Source: Phocaeicola_A sp964514145
GTDB lineage: Bacteria > Bacteroidota > Bacteroidia > Bacteroidales > Bacteroidaceae
Length of the DNA: 19,863 nucleotides
Assembly (NCBI GenBank): GCA_964514145.1
Contig: CAZEPM010000025.1
Location: 1 to 19,863, forward strand
Direction of reading: 5' to 3'
The translations under genes and the position numbers were made by a program. The notes beneath the pieces are model-generated. The model saw only the letters and a program-made list of their open reading frames with translations. It searched no databases and was not told the DNA's origin. Shown here piece by piece: positions 8,505-15,905 of this stretch (position 1 is its first letter; each line of letters opens with the position of its first letter).

Positions 8505-9668
8505 ATGCTATTCAGAATCAGTTTCTTTCTATTGGCTCTGGCAATCTTAACGGATTGGTATATCTATGTGAGATTTATCTGTCGGGTCACAAAACGGAAC
8601 AGTCTCCGTCTGCTTTATTGGGCTCCTACGATATTGCTTATGCTTGCCCAATTAGGATTAGTGTTTTGCGAAAAGTTCAATAATTCACAAGTGCAACTTA
8701 CAGGCATTTACATCATTATCTATATGGCTATTGTCGTTCCTAAGACTCTTTTCTGTCTGTTCGCTTTAGTCGGACAATTAGGCGGATTCATCTGGCGTCC
8801 GATCCGTATGGTCGGTGCAAGTCTGGGAATCATTGTAGGATTATGGAGCTTATGGATAGTTTTCTATGGAACATTGGGAGGATGGAAACATTATAAGGTC
8901 AAACAAATAACCTATTATTCAGAAGATATTCCGGAAACTTTTGACGGATATCGGATTGTGCAGTTTTCAGACTTGCATATCGGAACAATAGCCAAACACC
9001 GTCACCAAGTAGAACGACTGATTGACAGCATCAATGCCCAACAGGGAGATATCATCGTTTTTACAGGCGATTTAGTTAACAACCGGGCAACAGAACTCAA
9101 TGGTGTAGAAGACATTCTTTCACGCCTGCATGCTCCCGATGGCGTATACTCTGTTTTAGGGAATCATGACTTCAGCCCATATCTGAGATGGCAGACTCCT
9201 GAAGCTCAAGCTAACAATCTGCAAGATCTTATTGCACGTGAGACACGTATGGGATGGCACATGTTAAACAATGATCATGCACTCATTCATCGTGGTGATA
9301 CCTGCATAGCTCTTATTGGTGTAGAGAATGAAGGCTTTCGGCCGCATCTTCAGCGAGGAGATCTGCCTCGTGCAATGCAGGGAACAGAAGGATTATTCCG
9401 CATTCTGCTAAGTCACGACCCTACCCACTGGCGACAGGAAGTGCTTCCCGACACAGATATTCCGCTCATGCTATCCGGTCACACCCATGCCATGCAATTC
9501 AGTATTTTTGGCCATACGCCCGCTTCCTGGTTCTTTACGGAAAGTGCCGGTATGTATGAAGAAGACGGACAATCTCTTTATGTGAATCCCGGAATCGGTG
9601 AAGTCATGATTCCTTTTCGCTATGGAGCCTGGCCGGAAATTACGGTCATAACCTTGCGTGCGAAGTAA
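8505..9668 (+). CDS. Membrane-anchored metallophosphoesterase (YaeI-like)
   Basis: The 387-aa protein has three to four hydrophobic segments in residues 1-125, then a calcineurin-type phosphoesterase domain. Metal and catalytic residues are visible: FSDLHIG (D156, H158), TGDLV (D189), LGNHD (N220, H221), LLSHDP (H304) and LSGHTHAMQ (H326, H328). The family includes enzymes that hydrolyse UDP-diacylglucosamine or other phosphodiesters at the membrane. The N-terminal membrane region and the GNHDF motif resemble YaeI-like proteins. The substrate cannot be told from sequence. It follows the MetH-domain gene by 25 nt, and the next gene is a lipid acyltransferase, which is compatible with a role in lipid or envelope chemistry. 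The promoter of plsC lies partly in its last codons. Confidence 0.85.
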   Translation: MLFRISFFLLALAILTDWYIYVRFICRVTKRNSLRLLYWAPTILLMLAQLGLVFCEKFNNSQVQLTGIYIIIYMAIVVPKTLFCLFALVGQLGGFIWRPIRMVGASLGIIVGLWSLWIVFYGTLGGWKHYKVKQITYYSEDIPETFDGYRIVQFSDLHIGTIAKHRHQVERLIDSINAQQGDIIVFTGDLVNNRATELNGVEDILSRLHAPDGVYSVLGNHDFSPYLRWQTPEAQANNLQDLIARETRMGWHMLNNDHALIHRGDTCIALIGVENEGFRPHLQRGDLPRAMQGTEGLFRILLSHDPTHWRQEVLPDTDIPLMLSGHTHAMQFSIFGHTPASWFFTESAGMYEEDGQSLYVNPGIGEVMIPFRYGAWPEITVITLRAK

Positions 9669-9685
9669 AAAATTATCTACTTTTG
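9653..9685 (+). promoter_or_regulatory. Internal promoter for the plsC-like gene
   Basis: CTTG (9653-9656), a 21-nt spacer and TACTTTTG (9678-9685) match the Bacteroidetes pattern. The -33 lies inside the last codons of the phosphoesterase gene and the -7 just after its stop. The start would be near 9692, about 25 nt before the plsC ATG, so plsC can be expressed apart from the operon. Confidence 0.65.
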
Positions 9686-9715
9686 CAAACAGGAAAATAA
9701 GAATTCAAAATCATA

Positions 9716-10447
9716 ATGAAGACATTCATCTATCGCATATATCAAATATGCATTGCTTTGCCTATTCTGCTTGTATTGACGATACTCACAGCTTTGGTAA
9801 CAATTATCGGTTCATTCATAGGCAATGCCCATTTTTGGGGATATTATCCGGGAAGGATTTGGTCTCGGCTAGTATGTTACATTCTACTGATACCCGTCCA
9901 CATCACAAACAATCCGGTTGTCGCACGCAATAAGTCATACATCTTCGTAGCAAATCATCAGGGCGCATTCGACATATTTTTAATCTATGGTTTTCTTGGA
10001 CGTAATTTTAAGTGGATGATGAAAAAATCGTTACGCAACATCCCTTTTGTCGGCAAAGCATGTCAATCTGCCGGCCACATCTTTGTAGACAAGTCCGGAC
10101 CCAAGAAAATCCAAGAAACAATCGAACATGCACGTACGACACTGACCAACGGAACCTCACTGGTTGTATTCCCCGAAGGCAGTCGGACACATACCGGTAA
10201 AATGAGCACATTCAAAAAGGGAGCCTTCCAATTAGCAGACGAATTACAATTGCCGGTTGTTCCCCTGATGATTACCGGCTCGTTTGAAATCTTACCCTGC
10301 ACAGGAGGATTCATCAAACGACATCGTCTGACTCTGACCATACTCGACCCCATCATGCCGCAAGGACAAGGTATGGAAGATGTTCGCACAACGATGAAAA
10401 AGGCGTACGACGCCATACAACAAACACTCCCGGAAAGATATAAATAG
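9716..10447 (+). CDS. plsC: 1-acyl-sn-glycerol-3-phosphate acyltransferase (PlsC family)
   Basis: It transfers a second acyl chain to lysophosphatidic acid to make phosphatidic acid at the inner membrane. The 243-aa protein has an N-terminal hydrophobic segment (about 11-35). The acyltransferase motifs follow in order: NHQGAFDIF (NHx4D, H81 and D86), a middle IFVDKSG block, FPEGSRTHTGK (151-161) and PVVPLMITG. The length is typical. The ATG at 9716 is 47 nt after the phosphoesterase and behind its own promoter; an out-of-frame frame starting at 9658 is a shadow. A lyso-ornithine-lipid or other lipid acyltransferase is possible, since PlsC paralogues look alike. Confidence 0.88.
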   Translation: MKTFIYRIYQICIALPILLVLTILTALVTIIGSFIGNAHFWGYYPGRIWSRLVCYILLIPVHITNNPVVARNKSYIFVANHQGAFDIFLIYGFLGRNFKWMMKKSLRNIPFVGKACQSAGHIFVDKSGPKKIQETIEHARTTLTNGTSLVVFPEGSRTHTGKMSTFKKGAFQLADELQLPVVPLMITGSFEILPCTGGFIKRHRLTLTILDPIMPQGQGMEDVRTTMKKAYDAIQQTLPERYK

Positions 10448-10621
10448 AAAAGCGATCATTGCCGTATAACCGAAACCGAATCTAACGAAAGTCGACATCA
10501 ATCCCGCCACAGCAAGTAGCCCATCTCTGACAAACCGATTCCTTCATCACAAACCACACCATACGAAACCCTCCGACAGACAGATGCCGGGATAGTCACG
10601 GCCGAAAACGGATGCGCGCCC

Positions 10622-10807
10622 GGTTGGATAATCTCGACTACCTAGCTGGATAATCTCAGCTACCCAGTTGGGTAGTTTCGGCTACCTAGTTGGATAGTCT
10701 CAGCTGCCCAGTTGGATAGTTTCGGCTATCCGGTTGGGTAGTTTCAGCTACCCGGTTGGGTAGTTTCGGCTATCCGGTTGGGTAGTTTCGGCTATCCGGT
10801 TGGATAG
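10622..10807. repeat. Tandem array of a 22-bp palindromic unit (8 copies plus a 10-bp partial)
   Basis: Copies start at 10622, 10644, 10666, 10688, 10710, 10732, 10754 and 10776, with a partial copy at 10798. Each unit consists of a linker (GGTT or AGTT), an arm GGRTAG, a loop TTTCRG and an arm CTAYCC. The arms pair within a unit (6 bp, 6-nt loop). They also pair across a unit boundary around the linker (6 bp, tetraloop GGTT or AGTT), so two folding registers exist. The two outermost left copies are the most diverged; copies 5-8 are nearly identical. Because 22 is not a multiple of three and stops occur, it is not coding. There are no spacers, so it is not CRISPR. Confidence 0.9.
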
Positions 10808-10952
10808 ATTACAAATTATTCCTCTGCATTCCATCCTTATTTATTGGAAATTTGCGGGCGGGCATTCATATTTATTCCCATACCTGCAATTCGGTCGGTT
10901 CTGTATTGATTACTTAAAATTTAGTTGATAAAAATAAAAAGGAAACTAATAC

Positions 10953-10984
10953 TGTGAAAAAAAACACATACGGTTGAACTTTTG
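10953..10984 (+). promoter_or_regulatory. Candidate promoter of the outer-membrane barrel gene
   Basis: TGTG (10953-10956), a 20-nt spacer and AACTTTTG (10977-10984) each differ from the consensus (TTTG and TAnnTTTG) by one base. The start would fall near 10991, giving a leader of about 60 nt. It is the best match in the upstream region but imperfect. Confidence 0.4.
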
Positions 10985-11051
10985 TAAGTTTAAAAGGTCA
11001 AAGTGAAGAAAGTAAAAACGCAAAACGTTAATAATAGTGGTAAACGTGATT

Positions 11052-13964
11052 ATGAAAAAGAATTTAGCTCTTTTCTGTTTGTTATGTTTGTTCTTTCTTA
11101 TGGCGCAGGCACAGACTAACAAAATTACTCTATCGGGAGTTGTATGGGATACAGATCAAAACGAAGCAATGGGGCAGGCTACTGTTCAATTGCTCACGGC
11201 GCAAGACAGTTCTTTTGTGAAAGGTGCTGTAACAGGACGGAATGGCGCATTTCAGTTGTCGGGTATAGCTCCGGGAAATTATGTATTAAAAGTCTCCTTT
11301 ATCGGTTATGTTCCTCAATTCAAATCTCTGCAATTAGTTGCCTCAAAACCGAGATTGAATGTGGGAAAGATTGAGTTGTCTGCAGATGCTGTTCTGATGA
11401 ACGAGACTGTGATTGTGGCCTATGCTCCGCCGGTACAGATGATAGAGGATACCGTGGTGTTTAATGTGGCGGCATATAATGTGGCCGAAGGCTCAATGAT
11501 TGAAGAATTAATCAAGAAACTGCCGGGTGCCGAGATCGATGATGACGGTAATATTACGATCAACGGAAAATCGGTAAGCAAAATCTTACTCAACGGAAAA
11601 GAGTTTTTTGGTGACGATCAGGAAATGGCTTTGAAAAATATTCCTGTGGATATGATTGAGAACCTGAAAACATACGAGCGTCAGTCGGATATGGCACGTA
11701 TTACCGGAATTGAAGACGGAGAAGAAGAAACCGTAATCGATTTGTCTGTAAAGAAAGAAATAAATCATAGTTGGATCAGTAATGCGGACTTGGCAGGCGG
11801 TACGAAAAGCCGCTATCTGACGAAAGCGATGGTCAGCAGGTTTAGCGATGCAAACCGAGTTACGGTGATGGGAAGCATGAACAACGTAAACGACCGAGGT
11901 ATCAGCGGACGCGGCCGGGGAAACAGAGGATTGTTTGTGCGTAAGGAAGCCGGTGTGGATTTTAATTCAGAAAACGAGACGCTGGAGGTGAATGGTAATG
12001 CCAGTTTCCGTTATGATAAAAACGAGAATCAGTCGAAAAGCAGCAGTGAAACGTTCTTGAGTGAAACCAGCTCCTTTGAAAATTCCGTCAGTCAAGGGAT
12101 TTCTGCTTCGAACAACTTCAATACACGTTTTAAGATAGAATGGAAACCCGATACGCTGACAAACATCTTGATTCGGCCGGAGTTCTCTTATGGCCGCGAC
12201 GAGAGTGTGTCAAACAATCAGTCGGCTACATTTAATTCAGACCCTTATGCCATCAGTGGTATTTCAGATCCATTAGATCAATTGGATGACTCGTCGTTGG
12301 ATGATATCAAGGTAAACAGTAACCACGTGCAGTCTAGCAACACGAGCTATTCCACTACTGCTAAGCTCGAACTGCAGTGGTTCCGTCGGTTGAGTAGCAA
12401 CGGACGAAGCATCACCTTGCGCGGATCAGCGGAATATTCGGATGGAAAATCTGAATCAATCTCTTGGTCACGCATCCAGTATTTTCTTGATACAGAAAGC
12501 GCTGAAGATGCGGAAGAAGCCATTAATCGTTACTCGGTGACGCCTACTACGAGTCAGAACTATTCAGCTCAGATAGCCTATAACGAGCCCTTATTCAAAG
12601 GAGCTTATCTGCAGTTGCGCTATAATTTCCAATATCGTTACTCGGAAAGTGATCGCTCAACTTACAATGTAGGTGATTTTGAGTTCCCGAATCTGCCATC
12701 AGGTTATAATGACGAGTCGAATAGAGATGATGACTTAAGCCGTTATGCCGAATATACCAACTATATTCATAACATTTCATTGACCTTTCGTTTGATACGC
12801 GATAAATATCGTTTGAATATTGGTGTTAACTACGTGCCTCAGGAATCGCACATGGAATATAAGTATCAGGGAATTGATACCGTCGTTGTTCGCAACGTAA
12901 TTAACTGGTCGCCTAACATTGATTTTCGTTATCGTTGGAGCAAACAGACCCAATTACGCGTTCGTTATCGCGGCCAAACCAGTCAGCCGAGCATGACAGA
13001 CCTTTTGGATATTACGGATGATTCGGACCCGTTGAACATTACGCGAGGTAATCCGGGATTAAAACCGTCATATACCCATAATGTCAATGGCGAATTCTCA
13101 ACATTCGACCCGATATATCAGCGTAATATTATGGTACGTGCAGAATATTCGAATACGTTGAACTCCATTAGTTCGCGAATGACTTATGATGCAACGACTG
13201 GTGTACGCACCACCCAACCGGAAAACATCAATGGTAACTGGAATGCCATGTTGATGAACGTATTCAGCACCGCTCTGAAGAATCAGAAATTCACTTTCAA
13301 TAATTCTTTGATGGGACGTTATTCAAATCAGGTTGCTTTTCTGACACAAGACACTGAGTCGTTGAAGAATACAACAACCAATCTGACCCTATCGGAAACA
13401 GCGCGGTTTAATTATCGCAGCGACTGGTTTGATGTGGGCATTAACGGAACAATCCGATATAGTGATGTAAACAATAAATTGCAGGAAAGTAACAACATGA
13501 ATACGTATGACTTCTCATACGGTGGTGAAGCTACGGTGCGTTTCTCATGGAATATGGAGCTGACCACGAATCTCAGCAACAGCAGCCGGCGTGGTTACAG
13601 CAGCGCATCGATGAATACGGATGAACTGATTTGGAATGCGCAGCTTTCACAGAGCTTCTTAAAAGGCAATGCTGCGACTCTGACATTTCAGGTTTTCGAC
13701 ATTTTGCACAATCAAAGCAACGTAAGTCGTAGTATTACGGCCTCTAGGCGTACTGATACGGAGTATAACGCTATTAACAGTTATTGCATGTTGCATTTCA
13801 TTTACAGGCTGAACATCTTTGGCGGTAAAAGCTCGCGTAGCAGTGGTCAGAATCGGCCGGAAGGTGGTCCCGGCGGCGGCTTCGGCGGCGGCGGTGGCTT
13901 TGGCGGCGGCGGCGGCTTTGGCGGCGGCGGCGGCTTCGGCGGCGGCTTCGGCGGCGGCAGATAA
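11052..13964 (+). CDS. TonB-receptor-like outer-membrane beta-barrel protein with Gly/Phe-rich tail
   Basis: The 970-aa protein starts with a signal peptide (MKKNLALFCL, hydrophobic to about residue 18, cleavage near AQAQ). A carboxypeptidase-regulatory-like beta-sandwich follows (about 28-115, with GRNGAFQLSGIAPGNYVLKV). Next is a plug-like region (about 130-225, with IKKLPGAEIDDDG and LNGKEFFGDD), then a long beta-barrel rich in alternating aromatic strands. It belongs with the Bacteroidetes outer-membrane barrel proteins rather than the SusC glycan transporters, since no SusD neighbour is present. After the last strand (HFIYRLNIFGG) comes an R/S-rich linker and a tail of glycine runs separated by phenylalanine. 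An upstream GTG at 11037 would add five residues before the signal peptide; ATG 11052 is preferred. The cargo is unknown. The 3' end touches a scaffold join, so the glycine repeat number is uncertain. Confidence 0.85.
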   Translation: MKKNLALFCLLCLFFLMAQAQTNKITLSGVVWDTDQNEAMGQATVQLLTAQDSSFVKGAVTGRNGAFQLSGIAPGNYVLKVSFIGYVPQFKSLQLVASKPRLNVGKIELSADAVLMNETVIVAYAPPVQMIEDTVVFNVAAYNVAEGSMIEELIKKLPGAEIDDDGNITINGKSVSKILLNGKEFFGDDQEMALKNIPVDMIENLKTYERQSDMARITGIEDGEEETVIDLSVKKEINHSWISNADLAGGTKSRYLTKAMVSRFSDANRVTVMGSMNNVNDRGISGRGRGNRGLFVRKEAGVDFNSENETLEVNGNASFRYDKNENQSKSSSETFLSETSSFENSVSQGISASNNFNTRFKIEWKPDTLTNILIRPEFSYGRDESVSNNQSATFNSDPYAISGISDPLDQLDDSSLDDIKVNSNHVQSSNTSYSTTAKLELQWFRRLSSNGRSITLRGSAEYSDGKSESISWSRIQYFLDTESAEDAEEAINRYSVTPTTSQNYSAQIAYNEPLFKGAYLQLRYNFQYRYSESDRSTYNVGDFEFPNLPSGYNDESNRDDDLSRYAEYTNYIHNISLTFRLIRDKYRLNIGVNYVPQESHMEYKYQGIDTVVVRNVINWSPNIDFRYRWSKQTQLRVRYRGQTSQPSMTDLLDITDDSDPLNITRGNPGLKPSYTHNVNGEFSTFDPIYQRNIMVRAEYSNTLNSISSRMTYDATTGVRTTQPENINGNWNAMLMNVFSTALKNQKFTFNNSLMGRYSNQVAFLTQDTESLKNTTTNLTLSETARFNYRSDWFDVGINGTIRYSDVNNKLQESNNMNTYDFSYGGEATVRFSWNMELTTNLSNSSRRGYSSASMNTDELIWNAQLSQSFLKGNAATLTFQVFDILHNQSNVSRSITASRRTDTEYNAINSYCMLHFIYRLNIFGGKSSRSSGQNRPEGGPGGGFGGGGGFGGGGGFGGGGGFGGGFGGGR
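13872..13958. repeat. GGC-rich triplet/18-bp repeat encoding the Gly-Phe tail
   Basis: Runs of GGC codons of length 3, 5, 5, 5, 3 and 3 are separated by single Phe codons (TTC or TTT), giving an imperfect 18-bp period in the middle. Only one glycine codon of the runs departs from GGC (GGT). Such a GC-rich simple repeat is prone to slippage and to assembly errors, and the contig ends at its 3' edge. Confidence 0.9.
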
Positions 13965-14003
13965 GAATTATTTTTTCTTGTTTTTATAATAAAGTAAAAG
14001 AGT
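13949..14003. repeat. Left copy of a 55-bp contig-end duplication
   Basis: These 55 bases, ending at the first N, are identical to 14104-14158, which begin right after the last N. The sequence covers the last Gly codons, the stop codon and the start of the 3' flank of the barrel gene. The duplication is flush with both gap edges, which points to an assembly overlap and not to a biological repeat. Confidence 0.95.
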
Positions 14004-14103
14004 NNNNNNNNNNNNNNNNNNNNNNNNNNNNNNNNNNNNNNNNNNNNNNNNNNNNNNNNNNNNNNNNNNNNNNNNNNNNNNNNNNNNNNNNNNNNNNNNN
14101 NNN
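14004..14103. other. Assembly gap of exactly 100 Ns
   Basis: All bases are N. The round length indicates a scaffolder placeholder of unknown true size. The 55-bp identity of the two flanks suggests the contigs overlap and that no sequence may be missing. Confidence 0.99.
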
Positions 14104-14158
14104 CGGCGGCGGCAGATAAGAATTATTTTTTCTTGTTTTTATAATAAAGTAAAAGAGT
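14104..14158. repeat. Right copy of the 55-bp contig-end duplication
   Basis: Identical to 13949-14003. The fragment repeats the end of the barrel gene's tail and its TAA, and continues without a break into the terminator at 14151-14196. This is what is expected if the two contigs are really contiguous. Confidence 0.95.
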
Positions 14159-14196
14159 TTTCTTGTTATCAGTTAAGAAAGCTCTTTTTCTTTTTT
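14151..14196 (+). terminator. Rho-independent terminator of the outer-membrane barrel gene
   Basis: The arms AAAAGAGTTTTCTT (14151-14164) and AAGAAAGCTCTTTT (14175-14188) form a 14-bp stem with one T-G pair and a 10-nt loop, followed by a T-rich tract to 14196. After collapsing the false gap it lies about 30 nt after the stop codon. Confidence 0.8.
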
Positions 14197-14332
14197 ATAC
14201 CTGTTCGGTTTGACCGATAAACCTGACACTCACTACTTATAGGGAGAGTGCAAATCTTGATAGAAATCAAATTCAAGGGTAATTTGCTTATTTCCGGATG
14301 TAATTTTTAGGTAAATATACCTACATCTAGGT
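14197..14332. other. Intergenic region upstream of the ahpC promoter
   Basis: No gene is seen. Bases 14250-14287 can form a nested hairpin: GCAAAT/ATTTGC outside, CTTGA/TCAAG inside, with a GGTA bulge. It lies upstream of the ahpC start site, so it would not be in that transcript. The operator-like half-sites start at 14308. Confidence 0.5.
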
Positions 14333-14333
14333 A
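14308..14333 (+). promoter_or_regulatory. Candidate activator-binding site upstream of ahpC (OxyR-like half-sites)
   Basis: Three half-sites alternate: TAGGTA (14308-14313), TACCTA (14318-14323) and TAGGTA (14328-14333). The first pair forms an inverted repeat with a 4-nt centre, and the second pair another with centre CATC. The direct repeat distance is 20 bp, two helical turns. The site ends against the -33 element, where an activator would contact polymerase. Similarity to the ATAGGT/ACCTAT arms of enterobacterial OxyR sites is suggestive only. Confidence 0.5.
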
Positions 14334-14364
14334 TTGTACGTATAGAAACGATCGTGTACTTTTG
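14333..14364 (+). promoter_or_regulatory. Promoter of ahpC
   Basis: ATTG (14333-14336), a 20-nt spacer and TACTTTTG (14357-14364) fit the Bacteroidetes pattern, with one mismatch in the -33. The start would be near 14371, giving a leader of about 57 nt before the ATG at 14428. Confidence 0.65.
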
Positions 14365-14427
14365 TTTTTACAATGATTACAAAAATAAAATCATTAAACT
14401 ATTAATCACTTTTTAAAACTAAAAGAC

Positions 14428-14994
14428 ATGATACCGATTATCAATTCAAAAGTACCTGAATTTAAGGTTCAGGCTTATCATCAAGATCAGTTTATCACCG
14501 TTAGCAACGAAGACATCAAAGGTAAGTGGGCTATCTTCTTCTTCTATCCGGCCGATTTCACGTTTGTCTGTCCGACCGAGTTGCTCGATATGTCAAACGT
14601 GTATGAACAGTTTCAGGAAATGAACGTAGAGGTCTATTCCGTAAGCACGGATTCCCACTTCGTACACAAGGCTTGGCACGATGCTTCCGAGACGATTCGC
14701 CAAATCAAGTTCCCCATGTTGGCCGACCCGACCGGTACATTGACTCGCGCGTTCGGTGTGATGATTGAAGAAGAAGGCATGGCCCATCGCGGAACCTTTG
14801 TTGTCAATCCTGAAGGCGTGATTAAGATTGTGGAAATCAACGATAACAACATCGGACGCAATGCTGAGGAACTGATGCGTAAGGTTGAAGCGGCACAATT
14901 TGTGGCCGAGCATGGCGATGAGGTATGTCCGGCACGTTGGAAAAAAGGAGCAAAGACACTGAAACCCGGTATCGATTTGGTAGGTAAGATCTGA
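14428..14994 (+). CDS. ahpC: Alkyl hydroperoxide reductase subunit C (typical 2-Cys peroxiredoxin)
   Basis: It reduces H2O2, organic peroxides and peroxynitrite in the cytoplasm. The 188-aa protein matches the AhpC/Prx1 group. The peroxidatic cysteine C48 is in PADFTFVCPTE with T45, the conserved arginine R121 is in HRGTFVVNPEG, and the resolving cysteine C167 is in GDEVCPARW. These are its only two cysteines. The GIGD-type and C-terminal YF helix features of sensitive peroxiredoxins are not obvious; it ends in VGKI, as in bacterial robust forms. Its own promoter and a putative operator lie upstream. No ahpF follows; the next gene is convergent cdaA, so the reductant must be AhpF encoded elsewhere or another disulfide reductase. 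Confidence 0.95.
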   Translation: MIPIINSKVPEFKVQAYHQDQFITVSNEDIKGKWAIFFFYPADFTFVCPTELLDMSNVYEQFQEMNVEVYSVSTDSHFVHKAWHDASETIRQIKFPMLADPTGTLTRAFGVMIEEEGMAHRGTFVVNPEGVIKIVEINDNNIGRNAEELMRKVEAAQFVAEHGDEVCPARWKKGAKTLKPGIDLVGKI

Positions 14995-15125
14995 TGACGG
15001 AATCAGGAAGATTTTCAGGGCCTTGATAGCGTAGTGGCAAACTCTTGTCAGCACGTTGTCGAGGCCTTGTCACGAGGTAGTTAGGGTGTAGTCATCGCGG
15101 CGGTTGACAGCAGGGAGATAGCTGA

Positions 15126-15893
15126 TTAAATGAGTTCGTTTGTGAGGAAGCTTTCCAGCTTTTCGGCCGACAGGCGCAGATAAAATTCGCCTTTATAAGC
15201 AATCGAGATACCGCCGGTCTCTTCAGATACAACAACCGCCAAAGCATCGGTTGTCTGTGAGACACCGAGCGCAGCACGATGACGCAGACCCAGTTTCTTG
15301 GGAATATCCAAACTGTGTGACACGGGCAGGATGCAACCCGCCGCCGTGATGCGTTTATGGGTGATAATCATGGCACCGTCGTGCAGTGGACTGTTTTTAA
15401 AGAAGATGTTTTCAATGAGACGTTGGTTGAGGTTGGCATTGATGACGTCACCCGTGCTGATAATATCGTTGAGCGGAATCGAACGTTCGAACACGATAAG
15501 TGCGCCCACCTTCTGTTTGCTCATGCTCATACAAGCCATCACAATGGGCATGATATCGGCGCGATCTGTGCTTTCTTTCTTCAAACCTTTGAGCAGGCGC
15601 ATCAGCCGATTGACCTTTTCGTGCGAGCCCAATAACAGAAGAAAGCGTCTGATTTCTTCTTGAAAAAGCACGATGAGAGCTATGGCGCCGATGCTCACCA
15701 GTTGGTTGAGGATGGCACCCAACAGTCGCATCTGCAAGATGACGGATACCAATACCCAGCAGACAATGAAGATAAGCACGCCGGAGAACACTTTGATAGA
15801 TCCCGACTCTTTCATGATTTTGTAAACATAATAGAGTAAGAGGGCTACGGAGAGAATGTCAATGAAATCTTTGATTCCGAAATTCAAGGTCAT
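15126..15893 (-). CDS. cdaA: Diadenylate cyclase CdaA (c-di-AMP synthase)
   Basis: It condenses two ATP to cyclic di-AMP, a second messenger for osmotic and cell-wall homeostasis. The 255-aa protein has three N-terminal membrane helices (about 10-25, 34-52, 60-78). The DAC domain follows with the signature NSPLHDGAMII (DGA at 172-174) and LGLRHRAALG (RHR at 204-206). The size and topology match CdaA/DacA. Its start is 12 nt after the folP stop, so the two are very likely cotranscribed. The CdaR regulator and glmM that accompany cdaA in Firmicutes are not seen; the next gene is convergent. No terminator is clear in the 131 nt between cdaA and ahpC. Confidence 0.93.
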   Translation of the reverse strand: MTLNFGIKDFIDILSVALLLYYVYKIMKESGSIKVFSGVLIFIVCWVLVSVILQMRLLGAILNQLVSIGAIALIVLFQEEIRRFLLLLGSHEKVNRLMRLLKGLKKESTDRADIMPIVMACMSMSKQKVGALIVFERSIPLNDIISTGDVINANLNQRLIENIFFKNSPLHDGAMIITHKRITAAGCILPVSHSLDIPKKLGLRHRAALGVSQTTDALAVVVSEETGGISIAYKGEFYLRLSAEKLESFLTNELI

Positions 15894-15905
15894 GGATGAT
15901 AGGAT

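Larger units (their letters stand above)
10448..11051. other. 604-nt intergenic region with hairpin repeat array
   Basis: No convincing reading frame is found here. Bases 10448-10621 show no gene, no terminator and no strong repeat. Bases 10622-10807 hold a 22-bp tandem array, described separately. Bases 10808-10950 are AT-rich and lack clear signals. The promoter of the following barrel gene is near 10953-10984. Confidence 0.7.

Noticed and set aside
10622..10807. CRISPR array
   Set aside because: The 22-bp units follow each other with no unique spacers, vary between copies, and no cas genes are present.
11052..13964. SusC-type glycan importer
   Set aside because: There is no susD neighbour, no polysaccharide-utilisation genes, and the plug motifs differ from SusC; the general barrel family is a better call.
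13949..14158. Biological tandem duplication of the barrel gene 3' end
   Set aside because: The copies end exactly at both edges of a 100-N gap, which is the mark of overlapping contigs rather than of a duplication.
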